A DNA stretch of 64,000 nt. Origin: Bacillota bacterium (GTDB lineage: Bacteria > Bacillota > Clostridia > Lachnospirales > Lachnospiraceae). The position numbers and the translations under genes were made by a program. Below are positions 15,914 to 24,449 of the stretch, in pieces (the first letter of the stretch is position 1; the number at the start of each line of letters is the position of its first letter). The stretch covers positions 558,001-622,000 of the forward strand of contig JAEXOU010000005.1 in assembly GCA_023439125.1 (NCBI GenBank). Direction: 5' to 3'. Under the pieces are notes generated by a model. It saw only the letters and a list, made by a program, of their open reading frames with translations, searched no databases and had not been told where the DNA came from.

Positions 15914-18769
15914 TTAGTCAGAAACTGTAATATTTGTAGCAGTTCCTGCTGTCACATTACCACTTAACAAAGCTTCCGCATTCTCACCATTAAAATAATA
16001 ACCTAATACTTCACGTCCCATCTTTGCTGCATTTGCTGAGGAATATCCATTAGGAATGACACAAGTCATACTTATCTCAGGATCCTCATAAGGTGCATAA
16101 GCAACAAATAGAGCATGGTTCGGATGATTTGTACTAACCTGAGCAGTACCTGTTTTACCTGCTACAGTCACACCCAATGTTCCATACAATCGATCTAAGC
16201 TATTTGCTGAAGAGTTAACAACAAGATACATACCTCTTTGAACAGCATTCCAATCAGCATCAGAAAATTGTGTGATTTCATTAAGAATCGTAGCTTCATT
16301 ATTATAAACCAAATTACCATCGACATCATTTACTTTATCAACCAAAGTATAATTAAAGCATGTACCACGATTGGCTACTGTCGTAATATATCGAGAAATT
16401 TGTATTGGTGCAAAATTATGATAATAACCAATCGAAGTTCGAACCGAGTCCTTACTTGATATCTCAGGTTTCGCTTCTTCGATTTCAACACCAGATACAT
16501 CATTTAAACCGAACATAGTTGCATATCTTTGTATAACATCAATACCATTCTTATCACTGAATTTCCCATCCGAGCCTCTCATTAATCGATAGCCAATATC
16601 ATAGAAAAAGTAATTACAAGAATGCTGAATAGCGCCAGATACATCCAATAGACCATGTCCACCAGATTTCCAACAGGAAGGAGAAGGAACTACTTGAGTA
16701 AAAGTAATTTGATCTCTTATCTTTGTTCCAACATCAATCACATTCTCACCTAATCCAATTAATGCAGATAAAGGCTTAAACGTAGAACCTGTTGTAGTTT
16801 TTTGACTGGTTGGTCGATTTAATAATGGTGTTGCATTATCATTCAACAGCTTTTGATAATAATCCCAATCAATCTTATTCGCAAGATAATTATTATCATA
16901 AGAAGGATACGTAACAAGTGCAAGTACATCACCTGTCTTAACATCCGTGATAACAATTGAACCGCTACATGGCTCTAAAGCTAACTGACCAGGTGTAATC
17001 TCTAAATTAGTTAGTTTTTTAATCATAAAGTCATATGCAGATATTCTTCCATTCGATAGATTAGTAATATCATTCTCATTATATTCTAACACACCTTGTT
17101 CAAATAATAAAAGACAAATTTCTCTTCCTGATAAATTTCTTGAAAAAATTAACGTACGATATACTTTTTTTTCGAAAGAATCATTATCGACAAGGCTTGA
17201 CATTATGTTTTCAACTAGAATATGATAGATTTCCTCTGTATCATAATACATAGTACCTATACCAAGTTGTTCTAAATCAATCCAGTTTTGTGTGATCGCA
17301 TATTGAAGATATTCACTTAAGCTTATTTTATTATCTTTGTAAGCTAGATAAGTTTCATCATTTTTATCAACCAATGAGTTTAGGATAATCTTGCTGTTAA
17401 TTAGATTAGAATATACATACTCAAGATATTCTTGCATCTCTTCTCCAGCCGCAGTATTGGTCACTTTATTGTCTATGTCAAGTAAATTCTCAAGTTTTGA
17501 AAATATACTTGTACGTTTATCAACAAATCTTTGATAAACTGACTGTTCTAAAGCTGTTGCTCCAGGCTCACGGAATTGTTTTAAGTCCAGAACATTATTA
17601 TTAATTAATGCATTATAAACTTCGTAAATAGGAACTTTAATTCCTGAAGCTTTTTCACCTTTTGTACCATAATCCAAACTAGGTACAATCTTAGAGAGTA
17701 GCACTTCTGCAATATTCTTCTCTAAAATATGATAAGCAGCGACTTGCAAATCTCGATCTATGGTCAAGTAAACATCATTACCAACCTTAGGTTTTGTTGT
17801 AACATTCACTGCAACTTCTTTATTATTTTCATTAACAGTTACGGATTCTACCCCTTTAACGCCAGCGAGGTATTTTTCCATCTCTTTTTCAATACCAATT
17901 TTACCAACAACATCCGTAGATTTGTAACTTTCTTTTCCTTCTGGATTTCCCTCATTTAATGTTTCTAACTCTTTCGAGTTAATTAAACCAGTGTAACCAA
18001 TAATATGTGCAAAATATTTACTATCGTTATAAACACGTGAGGTTTCTAATTTAACTTCGACTCCAGGTAATTCAGCTAAATTCTCTTTTACAGCAGCCAC
18101 AGTACGAGTATTGACATTAGAAGCCAAAGTAAATTGTGTATATTTTGGTGTCGTGTTGAATAAGGTAAAACGAACGATCATGATTTTTAATGCTTCTTCT
18201 AACGTGTAATCATCACTTATCTGAAACATCTTACCATTTTCCTTGTCACCATAACGAAGGAAATCAAACACTTGCTGTGGCGTGGAATTAAGCTGTTCGG
18301 TTGAAAGCTGATTGACGTTTGACTTACAATATGCTTCCTTTAAAAAACGCTTTAATGCATTACCCTCAACATTAAATACAAGTTCTCCTCGTTGGTCTAG
18401 TTCCATCCCAAAATTAAGTTCCAAAGGATATCCATAGCTTTCGAGTAACTTAACTAGCTTATCAATCATTGCATTTTTTTCTTCATTCGTTGTTAGTGAT
18501 GCAGAATCACACATTACAACAGAATAACTGGATACGTTATATGCTAATACCTTACCAGAGCGATCTTTTATTTCTCCCCTTGTGCTCTTAATTGGTCTTT
18601 CTTCAACATTAAAGTACTCTTCTTCCGCACTATTACTTGTATTCCCAACAATTTGCATCTGAAATAATCGATTAACTAATATACCAAACATTATGATAAA
18701 TATAGTAGCAAGTGGAATTAATCTGGAAGAGAATAATTTTTTTAGCTTATCAATAAAATCATCTAACAC
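15914..18769 (-). CDS. mrdA: Class B penicillin-binding protein 2 (elongation transpeptidase), enlarged
   Basis: 951 residues, well above the ~630-720 typical of PBP2. One N-terminal membrane helix (about 16-34), a PBP dimerisation domain with RGEIKDRSGKVLAYN, then the transpeptidase: nucleophile serine in TGSTFKPLSALIG (about residue 660), SCN in QHSCNYFFYD (about 716) and KTGTAQ (about 871). A helical, charged stretch of roughly 230 residues (about 360-590) separates the dimerisation and transpeptidase parts. Cross-links peptidoglycan during elongation together with RodA and MreBCD. Adjacent to mreD with no gap. Confidence 0.93.
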   Translation of the reverse strand: MLDDFIDKLKKLFSSRLIPLATIFIIMFGILVNRLFQMQIVGNTSNSAEEEYFNVEERPIKSTRGEIKDRSGKVLAYNVSSYSVVMCDSASLTTNEEKNAMIDKLVKLLESYGYPLELNFGMELDQRGELVFNVEGNALKRFLKEAYCKSNVNQLSTEQLNSTPQQVFDFLRYGDKENGKMFQISDDYTLEEALKIMIVRFTLFNTTPKYTQFTLASNVNTRTVAAVKENLAELPGVEVKLETSRVYNDSKYFAHIIGYTGLINSKELETLNEGNPEGKESYKSTDVVGKIGIEKEMEKYLAGVKGVESVTVNENNKEVAVNVTTKPKVGNDVYLTIDRDLQVAAYHILEKNIAEVLLSKIVPSLDYGTKGEKASGIKVPIYEVYNALINNNVLDLKQFREPGATALEQSVYQRFVDKRTSIFSKLENLLDIDNKVTNTAAGEEMQEYLEYVYSNLINSKIILNSLVDKNDETYLAYKDNKISLSEYLQYAITQNWIDLEQLGIGTMYYDTEEIYHILVENIMSSLVDNDSFEKKVYRTLIFSRNLSGREICLLLFEQGVLEYNENDITNLSNGRISAYDFMIKKLTNLEITPGQLALEPCSGSIVITDVKTGDVLALVTYPSYDNNYLANKIDWDYYQKLLNDNATPLLNRPTSQKTTTGSTFKPLSALIGLGENVIDVGTKIRDQITFTQVVPSPSCWKSGGHGLLDVSGAIQHSCNYFFYDIGYRLMRGSDGKFSDKNGIDVIQRYATMFGLNDVSGVEIEEAKPEISSKDSVRTSIGYYHNFAPIQISRYITTVANRGTCFNYTLVDKVNDVDGNLVYNNEATILNEITQFSDADWNAVQRGMYLVVNSSANSLDRLYGTLGVTVAGKTGTAQVSTNHPNHALFVAYAPYEDPEISMTCVIPNGYSSANAAKMGREVLGYYFNGENAEALLSGNVTAGTATNITVSD

Positions 18770-19279
18770 TTAAGCTTCCTCCTTATTGCTTATCCTTGCC
18801 AACTTTACATTGATAAAGTTAAACAATTTATAAAATATAATTCCCACCAATACTGTATAAATCACACTAGGAAGACCAATGCGAAACATATAATATCCGA
18901 TGTTTAATCTTCCGCGCATTAAAAATTCAAAAACGTAATAAAAAAAGCAATAGAAAAATTCACTAATTGCAAGTAGTACCATAGGTATCGTAACGTCCTC
19001 ACGGTCATAAATCTTATTGCTATAACCATTGAGATATCCAATCACCATGTACAAAATACCGTAAACTCCAATTACACTACCAAACATACAATCAACTAGT
19101 AAACCGCAAAATAACCCGGTAAACATCCCAGAAAAGATACCACGACTATAAGCATTGGCAACAATTAGGATGAGCATGATATCAGGTACCACATTTGCTA
19201 ATGCAAAATGAGGAAATACAGCACTCTGCAAAAGAAAGCATATGATTATTTCAATAAATGTAACGATTATTCGAATCAT
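18770..19279 (-). CDS. mreD: Rod shape-determining membrane protein MreD
   Basis: 169 residues, about five membrane helices, hydrophobic N-terminus FIEIIICFLLQSAVFPHFALANVVPDIMLIL typical of MreD. Component of the elongasome with MreB, MreC, RodA and PBP2. Its stop abuts the PBP2 start and it begins nine bases after mreC. Confidence 0.9.
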   Translation of the reverse strand: MIRIIVTFIEIIICFLLQSAVFPHFALANVVPDIMLILIVANAYSRGIFSGMFTGLFCGLLVDCMFGSVIGVYGILYMVIGYLNGYSNKIYDREDVTIPMVLLAISEFFYCFFYYVFEFLMRGRLNIGYYMFRIGLPSVIYTVLVGIIFYKLFNFINVKLARISNKEEA

Positions 19280-19288
19280 AAGTAACCT

Positions 19289-20167
19289 CTACTTCGTCTG
19301 GTTATCCTCATCCAGACTTTCTAATTTTTCTTTTAAAGTCGTAATAATTAGTACTTCTTCAAGATGCTGAAAATCAACAGCTGGTCGTAGGTATGCTTCT
19401 TTCATCAAATTACTAGAGTCCACCTTAATATCAGTTACATAACCAACTAAGATGCCTTGAAGATATTTGTTACTGATATGAGAAGTTACGATTTCATAGC
19501 CATCTTCAATTTCAGCATTCAATGGAATTGATTCTACGCGAATCTTTCCGCTATCTAACAATTCAAGATCTCCTTTTACGTCACATGTATCTGATGTCTT
19601 TAAAAACATTCCACTTACATAACTAGAATCATCAATGATAGAACGAACCTTTGCATAATTTTTTCCAACTTCAGTAACAATACCAACCAATCCGTTTCCA
19701 GCTAAGACATTCATATCTACCTGAATACCATCATTAGCACCTTTATCTATAGTAAAGATACTATAAAAGTTACTAGTATCTTTTGAGATAACTCTGGCTG
19801 CAACTTTTGGATAATCTGCATATTTTTGATCCACTTCAAATAACTCTCGAAGACCGTCTAATTCATAACGGTCTTGTATTAAAATAGAGTTTTCCAAAGT
19901 CAGTGCTTCAATCTTATCCCTGAGTTCTTCATTCTCATTACGTAAATCTCTTATATTTGCTAGGTTATCCAAACGATCTGAGATAAACAGCCCAACCGAA
20001 TTAATTCCTTTCTGCATCGGTGTTATAACATATCCTACCGCTGTTTTTAAAGGATTCATTAAGTTACTATACCGAAAGGAAACTAAAATAAGCAGCAAGC
20101 ATACTGTAATGCATCCAGTTAGCACATGCTTTGGTTGAATGGATATCTTCGGTGTTCTCCTTCTCAT
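19289..20167 (-). CDS. mreC: Rod shape-determining protein MreC
   Basis: 292 residues: short basic cytoplasmic N-terminus, one membrane helix (about 15-32), a coiled coil (about 65-105), and two beta-domains containing VAARVISKD, IDKGANDGIQVDMNVLAGNGLVG. Bridges MreB to the periplasmic-side synthesis enzymes. Between mreB (nine-base gap) and mreD. Confidence 0.95.
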   Translation of the reverse strand: MRRRTPKISIQPKHVLTGCITVCLLLILVSFRYSNLMNPLKTAVGYVITPMQKGINSVGLFISDRLDNLANIRDLRNENEELRDKIEALTLENSILIQDRYELDGLRELFEVDQKYADYPKVAARVISKDTSNFYSIFTIDKGANDGIQVDMNVLAGNGLVGIVTEVGKNYAKVRSIIDDSSYVSGMFLKTSDTCDVKGDLELLDSGKIRVESIPLNAEIEDGYEIVTSHISNKYLQGILVGYVTDIKVDSSNLMKEAYLRPAVDFQHLEEVLIITTLKEKLESLDEDNQTK

Positions 20168-20176
20168 GTTAACTTA

Positions 20177-21202
20177 TTAACCTCCGTAATAGGTTTGTTT
20201 TAATGTGAGAGCTAGGGAGCTTAATTTACTATCTTCAATAATCTTCCCTAAACCGTTCACTACAGTATTAGCCGGATCATCACAGACATTAATCTTTAGA
20301 TCCGTATCATGAGACATTAATTGGTCTAAATACTTAATGTTAGAAGATCCACCAGTTATATAGATACCAAGATCGATAATGTCAGAAGAAATTTCTGGTG
20401 GTGTGCGTTCTAATATAATACGAATTGCATCAATTATTGCTAACAAGTGCTCTGATATCGTCTCATAAACAAAAGTAGAACTTATTTCTCTTTCAATTGG
20501 TAAACCAGTTACAACATCACGTCCGAATACCTTAATTGTCATCTCTTCTCCTGGAAGCGCGCATGCCAATTCTTTCTTAATTGTTTCTGCTGTTTTATTA
20601 CCAATATATAAATTATATTTTTTCTTTACATTCAATATAATGGATTCATCCAATTTGTTACCACCAATCGGAATCAATTTACTTAAGACGATACCTCCAA
20701 GTGACATGATTGATACCTCAGTCGTATCAGCACCAATATCCACTACCATTACGCCTCTTGCATTCAAAACATTGAGACCAGCACCTAACGCATCTGCAAT
20801 TGGTTTTTCAACGATACGAACTTTTTTCGATTTTGCATTCGAATTCGTTACTAAATCAAAAAACGCTCTTTTTTCAACCTCTGTAATATCAGTAGGTGCA
20901 GCTACTAAAAATTCTGCTCCTGTAAATTTGCCATGTTTTTTACTCAATTCATCAAATGCATAGTTTAGCAATGCCTGCATATGAGCAATATTGGCAATGA
21001 CACCATTTCTTACTGGATAGTCCACTACAATATTACTAGGTGCCTTACCATACATGTCGAATGCTTCATCCCCAATTGCTATTACACGATTACCATCCGC
21101 AATTGCTATGATATTCTTGGCATCTAGAATAACTCCTTCATTCTTTTTGTATATCTTAATGGTACTTGTACCAAAATCAATGCCAAATAACTTTGAAGCC
21201 AT
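20177..21202 (-). CDS. mreB: Actin-like rod shape protein MreB
   Basis: 341 residues. Actin-fold signatures: FGIDFGTSTIKIY phosphate 1 loop, VVDIGADTTEVSIM phosphate 2, and ITGGSSNIKYLDQLM adenosine motif. Polymerises under the membrane and directs lateral wall synthesis. Residue details (KIPIGGNKLDESI-like LIPIGGNKLDE) fit MreB/Mbl. Start of the mreBCD-PBP2 run, 51 bases after radC. Confidence 0.95.
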   Translation of the reverse strand: MASKLFGIDFGTSTIKIYKKNEGVILDAKNIIAIADGNRVIAIGDEAFDMYGKAPSNIVVDYPVRNGVIANIAHMQALLNYAFDELSKKHGKFTGAEFLVAAPTDITEVEKRAFFDLVTNSNAKSKKVRIVEKPIADALGAGLNVLNARGVMVVDIGADTTEVSIMSLGGIVLSKLIPIGGNKLDESIILNVKKKYNLYIGNKTAETIKKELACALPGEEMTIKVFGRDVVTGLPIEREISSTFVYETISEHLLAIIDAIRIILERTPPEISSDIIDLGIYITGGSSNIKYLDQLMSHDTDLKINVCDDPANTVVNGLGKIIEDSKLSSLALTLKQTYYGG

Positions 21203-21253
21203 AGTTTTTCTCCCTTCAGTTCATAAATTAGTTCATATTGGGAATTCCTTTGT

Positions 21254-21949
21254 TTAAAATAATCCCTGTTCTTTTAAGCTTATATATCGATTGTCACCAA
21301 TAATGATATGATCTAACAGTGTAATACCAATAAAATTACCTGCTTCCTTCATTCGCTTTGTGACCAAAAGGTCTTCCTTGCTCGGAGTTGGATCTCCGCT
21401 TGGATGATTATGCAATAAAATAATATGAACTGCCTCAAATTGCAAAGCAGCAAGATAGATTTCTCTAGGAGACATGATCGATGCATTTACTGTACCAGTC
21501 GATATTGTTTTTTCTCCTAACAAACGACTTTTTGTATCAAAAAAAAGCACTCTTGCTTGTTCAACTTTTAGTAATCGCATCTCCTGCATGTAATATCCAG
21601 CCACAGATTCAGGACTCGTCAAACATAACGTATCTGTCAAGTTAGCCTTCACCATACGTGAACATAGTTCAACGACACTCAATAATTGTATTGCCTTCAC
21701 CCGCCCAATTCCAGGAATACTCATCAGTTCTTGCTTTGACATATGCTGTAAGCCGCATAAGCCAGATTTAGACTTACTGTAGTTCAAAATGCGAATTGCG
21801 ACATCCGTTGAACGAATATCCACTGTACCAGAGTGCACAATAATTGCAATTAATTCTGCATCAGATAAAGCTTGTGCTCCATACTTCTCGCATTTTTCAT
21901 AAGGTTGTTCAGATACCGGTAACTCTTTCATTGTAATAATATGATTCAT
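21254..21949 (-). CDS. radC: RadC/JAB-domain protein
   Basis: 231 residues. N-terminal helix-hairpin-helix region (SIPGIGRVKAIQLLSVVEL) and C-terminal JAMM metal-binding motif HNHPSGDPTPSKED with the glutamate in SPREIYLAAL. Historically called a DNA repair protein, but the cellular role is unsettled. It precedes mreB, a conserved Firmicute order. The 257 bases upstream (21950-22206) hold no gene; a small TATTCGA/TCGAATA hairpin at about 22168-22186 is the only structure I see. Confidence 0.93.
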   Translation of the reverse strand: MNHIITMKELPVSEQPYEKCEKYGAQALSDAELIAIIVHSGTVDIRSTDVAIRILNYSKSKSGLCGLQHMSKQELMSIPGIGRVKAIQLLSVVELCSRMVKANLTDTLCLTSPESVAGYYMQEMRLLKVEQARVLFFDTKSRLLGEKTISTGTVNASIMSPREIYLAALQFEAVHIILLHNHPSGDPTPSKEDLLVTKRMKEAGNFIGITLLDHIIIGDNRYISLKEQGLF

Positions 21950-22206
21950 ACATTTTCTAACAGTTGTAAACCATCACTAGTTTAAAATGTTAGAATCCTC
22001 CTCACCATCTCTCCAGGAAAGGACTTCTTTGTTACGGTAGAACCCACTAAATCACTTTTAATGATATCACAGTCTTCCTTATTTGTACACTATAAATTGT
22101 GTTTTCATAAACCTTCCATCACAATATAATACAAAATAACTCAAATCGTACTATAAGTTTCATAATCCTATTCGATGTTGTCGAATACAAAGTATCATCA
22201 TTACTT

Positions 22207-23487
22207 TTAATCATTTATCGTGACTAAATTCTTATCCACTAACTTTTGTAACGACATCATAATACCGAATTTTGCATGATACCAAGTCAATCCGCCTTGA
22301 AAATAAACAGCGTATGGTGGTTTAATAGGTGCATCTGCTGAAAGTTCAATAGAAGAACCAGATACAAAGGCACCAGCAGCCATAATAACTTCTTCATTAT
22401 ATCCAGGCATTGCCCATGGTTCAGGTATAACATGACTATCTACTGGAGCTGCCGCCTGGATCCCCTCGCAAAATGCAATTACCGCTTGTGCAGAGTTTAA
22501 TGTAACTGCTTGTATAATATCATATCGTTGTTCTGTACTATTTGGTATTACAGGAAATCCTAACTTTTCATAAACATTTGCAGCAAAAATAGCACCTTTT
22601 AATGCACCTGCTACCACGGTTGGTGCCAAGAAAAATCCTTGATACAACATACCATTAATTCCAAGTGTCGCACCAACTTCTTTCCCTAAGCCAGGTGCAG
22701 TCAAACGAAACGCTGCATTTTCAACATACTCTTCTTTTCCTACAATATAGCCTCCAATTGGTGCCAAACCGCCACCAGGATTTTTAATCAAAGAACCTAC
22801 GCATAAATCTGCTCCAACTTGTGTTGGTTCGATCGTTTCTACAAATTCACCATAACAGTTATCAACCATACAGATGACCTCAGGTTTAATTTGTTTCACA
22901 AATGAGATTAGTTCACCGATCTGCTCAACCGATAACGTTGGTCTTGTCTGATATCCTTTCGAACGTTGTATTGTGACTAATCTTGTTCTTTCATTAATGG
23001 CAGCTTTAATTCCATCATAATCGAATTTCCCATCCTCTAATAAATCAACTTGGGCATACGTAATCCCATATTCGGCTAATGAACCACGGGATGGAGTAAT
23101 TCCAATGACACCCTCTAAAGTATCATATGGTTTGCCTACTGGAGAAAGAATTTCATCGCCAGGACGGAGATTTCCAGATAACGCAACGGTCAATGCGTGA
23201 GTTCCACTTATCAATTGAGGACGAACTAAAGCCGACTCTGCTTGGAATACTTCCGCATATACATCTTCTAAAGTATCACGTCCTAGATCATTATAGCCAT
23301 AACCAGTTGTTGCAGCAAAATGAGCTTCTGATACCTTATATTTTTGCATTGCTTTAAGCACCTTTATTTGGTTATATTCTGCAACCTCATCGATCGCCTT
23401 AAATCTATCTTTTAGGCTATCTGCGATATGATTGCAATAATTAATTACGGGATCGGTTAATTTCATTTCCTTATATAACTCTTTCAT
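22207..23487 (-). CDS. PLP-dependent methionine gamma-lyase-like protein (YnbB/aluminium resistance family)
   Basis: 426 residues. Fold type I PLP enzyme; the probable PLP lysine is in VGSLIKNPGGGLAPIGGYI, and the family hallmark ATTGYGYNDLGRDTLEDVYAEVF is near the N-terminus. Annotated variously as methionine gamma-lyase family or aluminium resistance protein; activity not established. It lies after miaA with a 17-base overlap, an association also found in Bacillus (miaA-hfq-ynbB). Confidence 0.9.
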   Translation of the reverse strand: MKELYKEMKLTDPVINYCNHIADSLKDRFKAIDEVAEYNQIKVLKAMQKYKVSEAHFAATTGYGYNDLGRDTLEDVYAEVFQAESALVRPQLISGTHALTVALSGNLRPGDEILSPVGKPYDTLEGVIGITPSRGSLAEYGITYAQVDLLEDGKFDYDGIKAAINERTRLVTIQRSKGYQTRPTLSVEQIGELISFVKQIKPEVICMVDNCYGEFVETIEPTQVGADLCVGSLIKNPGGGLAPIGGYIVGKEEYVENAAFRLTAPGLGKEVGATLGINGMLYQGFFLAPTVVAGALKGAIFAANVYEKLGFPVIPNSTEQRYDIIQAVTLNSAQAVIAFCEGIQAAAPVDSHVIPEPWAMPGYNEEVIMAAGAFVSGSSIELSADAPIKPPYAVYFQGGLTWYHAKFGIMMSLQKLVDKNLVTIND

Positions 23488-24436
23488 TCGTGTGGTCCTT
23501 TCCTAAGATTGGAGCGAGATGTTCTAACATAAACTCCAGTATTTTTTTTGTATCATAGTTGTATTTATCTTTTTCTACCCAAGTAACATTTTGCTCTCGC
23601 TTAAACCAAGTCAACTGACGTTTTGCAAAATGTCTAGTATCACGTTTTAATATATAAATAGCCTCATCTAACGAACATTCTCCGTCAAGATAAGCTAAGA
23701 TTTCTTTGTAGCCTAATCCTTGCATACTAACAAGCTCTCGCGAATATCCCATTTCCCTTAAATGAGCTACCTCATCAATCAAACCTTGTGCAAGCATCTC
23801 ATCAATACGAAGATCAATTCGTTCATAAAGTTTCTCACGGTCATCATTTAATACAAAGTAAGCAAAATTGTAAGGGGAGGATTTTTCACTTTGCTCTAAG
23901 TTATGCTCTGAAATCTTTTGGCCTGTCTGTTGGTAGAATTCTAAGGCACGAATCACTTTTTTTACATTGTTCTCATGGATTGCCTTTGCGGATTGTTCAT
24001 CCACACGAGCTAACATCTCATGAAGATACGTAGCACCCTTTTCACTTGCCAACTGTTCTAGTTCCTTACGATATGTTGTATCTGCGTCATTTTCAGTAAA
24101 ATCAACATCTTTAATGATGGATTGGATATAAAAACCTGTTCCACCAACGATTAGCGGTATTTTACCTCGTAAGTAAATATCCTCCATATATTGCTTCGCA
24201 TATTTCTGAAACTTTACAACATTAAACTCTTCTTTAGGGTCAAATTCATCAATTAGATAATGTTTCACCCCTTCCATCTCATCTTGTTTAATTTTGGCCG
24301 TTCCTATGTCCATATGCTTATATACTTGCATCGAATCAGCAGAAATAATTTCTGCATTGATTGCTTTCGCAAGCTCAATGGAAAGTTTGGTTTTTCCAAC
24401 CGCTGTTGGGCCGGTAAGTATTACTAATGGTTTCAT
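23471..24436 (-). CDS. miaA: tRNA dimethylallyltransferase
   Basis: 321 residues. P-loop GPTAVGKTKLS at residues 8-18, DSMQVYKHMDIGTAK substrate motif and VGGTGFYIQSII. Adds dimethylallyl to A37 of tRNAs that read UNN codons. Fourteen bases after mutL; the mutS-mutL-miaA order is widely conserved. Confidence 0.97.
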   Translation of the reverse strand: MKPLVILTGPTAVGKTKLSIELAKAINAEIISADSMQVYKHMDIGTAKIKQDEMEGVKHYLIDEFDPKEEFNVVKFQKYAKQYMEDIYLRGKIPLIVGGTGFYIQSIIKDVDFTENDADTTYRKELEQLASEKGATYLHEMLARVDEQSAKAIHENNVKKVIRALEFYQQTGQKISEHNLEQSEKSSPYNFAYFVLNDDREKLYERIDLRIDEMLAQGLIDEVAHLREMGYSRELVSMQGLGYKEILAYLDGECSLDEAIYILKRDTRHFAKRQLTWFKREQNVTWVEKDKYNYDTKKILEFMLEHLAPILGKDHTNERVI

Positions 24437-24449
24437 ATCGTTACTCCAT

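Noticed and set aside
22020..22060. T-box-like GGGTTCTACCG string on the minus strand upstream of radC
   Set aside because: It deviates from the T-box sequence, lacks a stem I and terminator, and radC is not an expected T-box target.
22168..22186. Small TATTCGA/TCGAATA hairpin as terminator of the PLP-enzyme gene
   Set aside because: Seven pairs and no T run on the minus strand; too weak to call.
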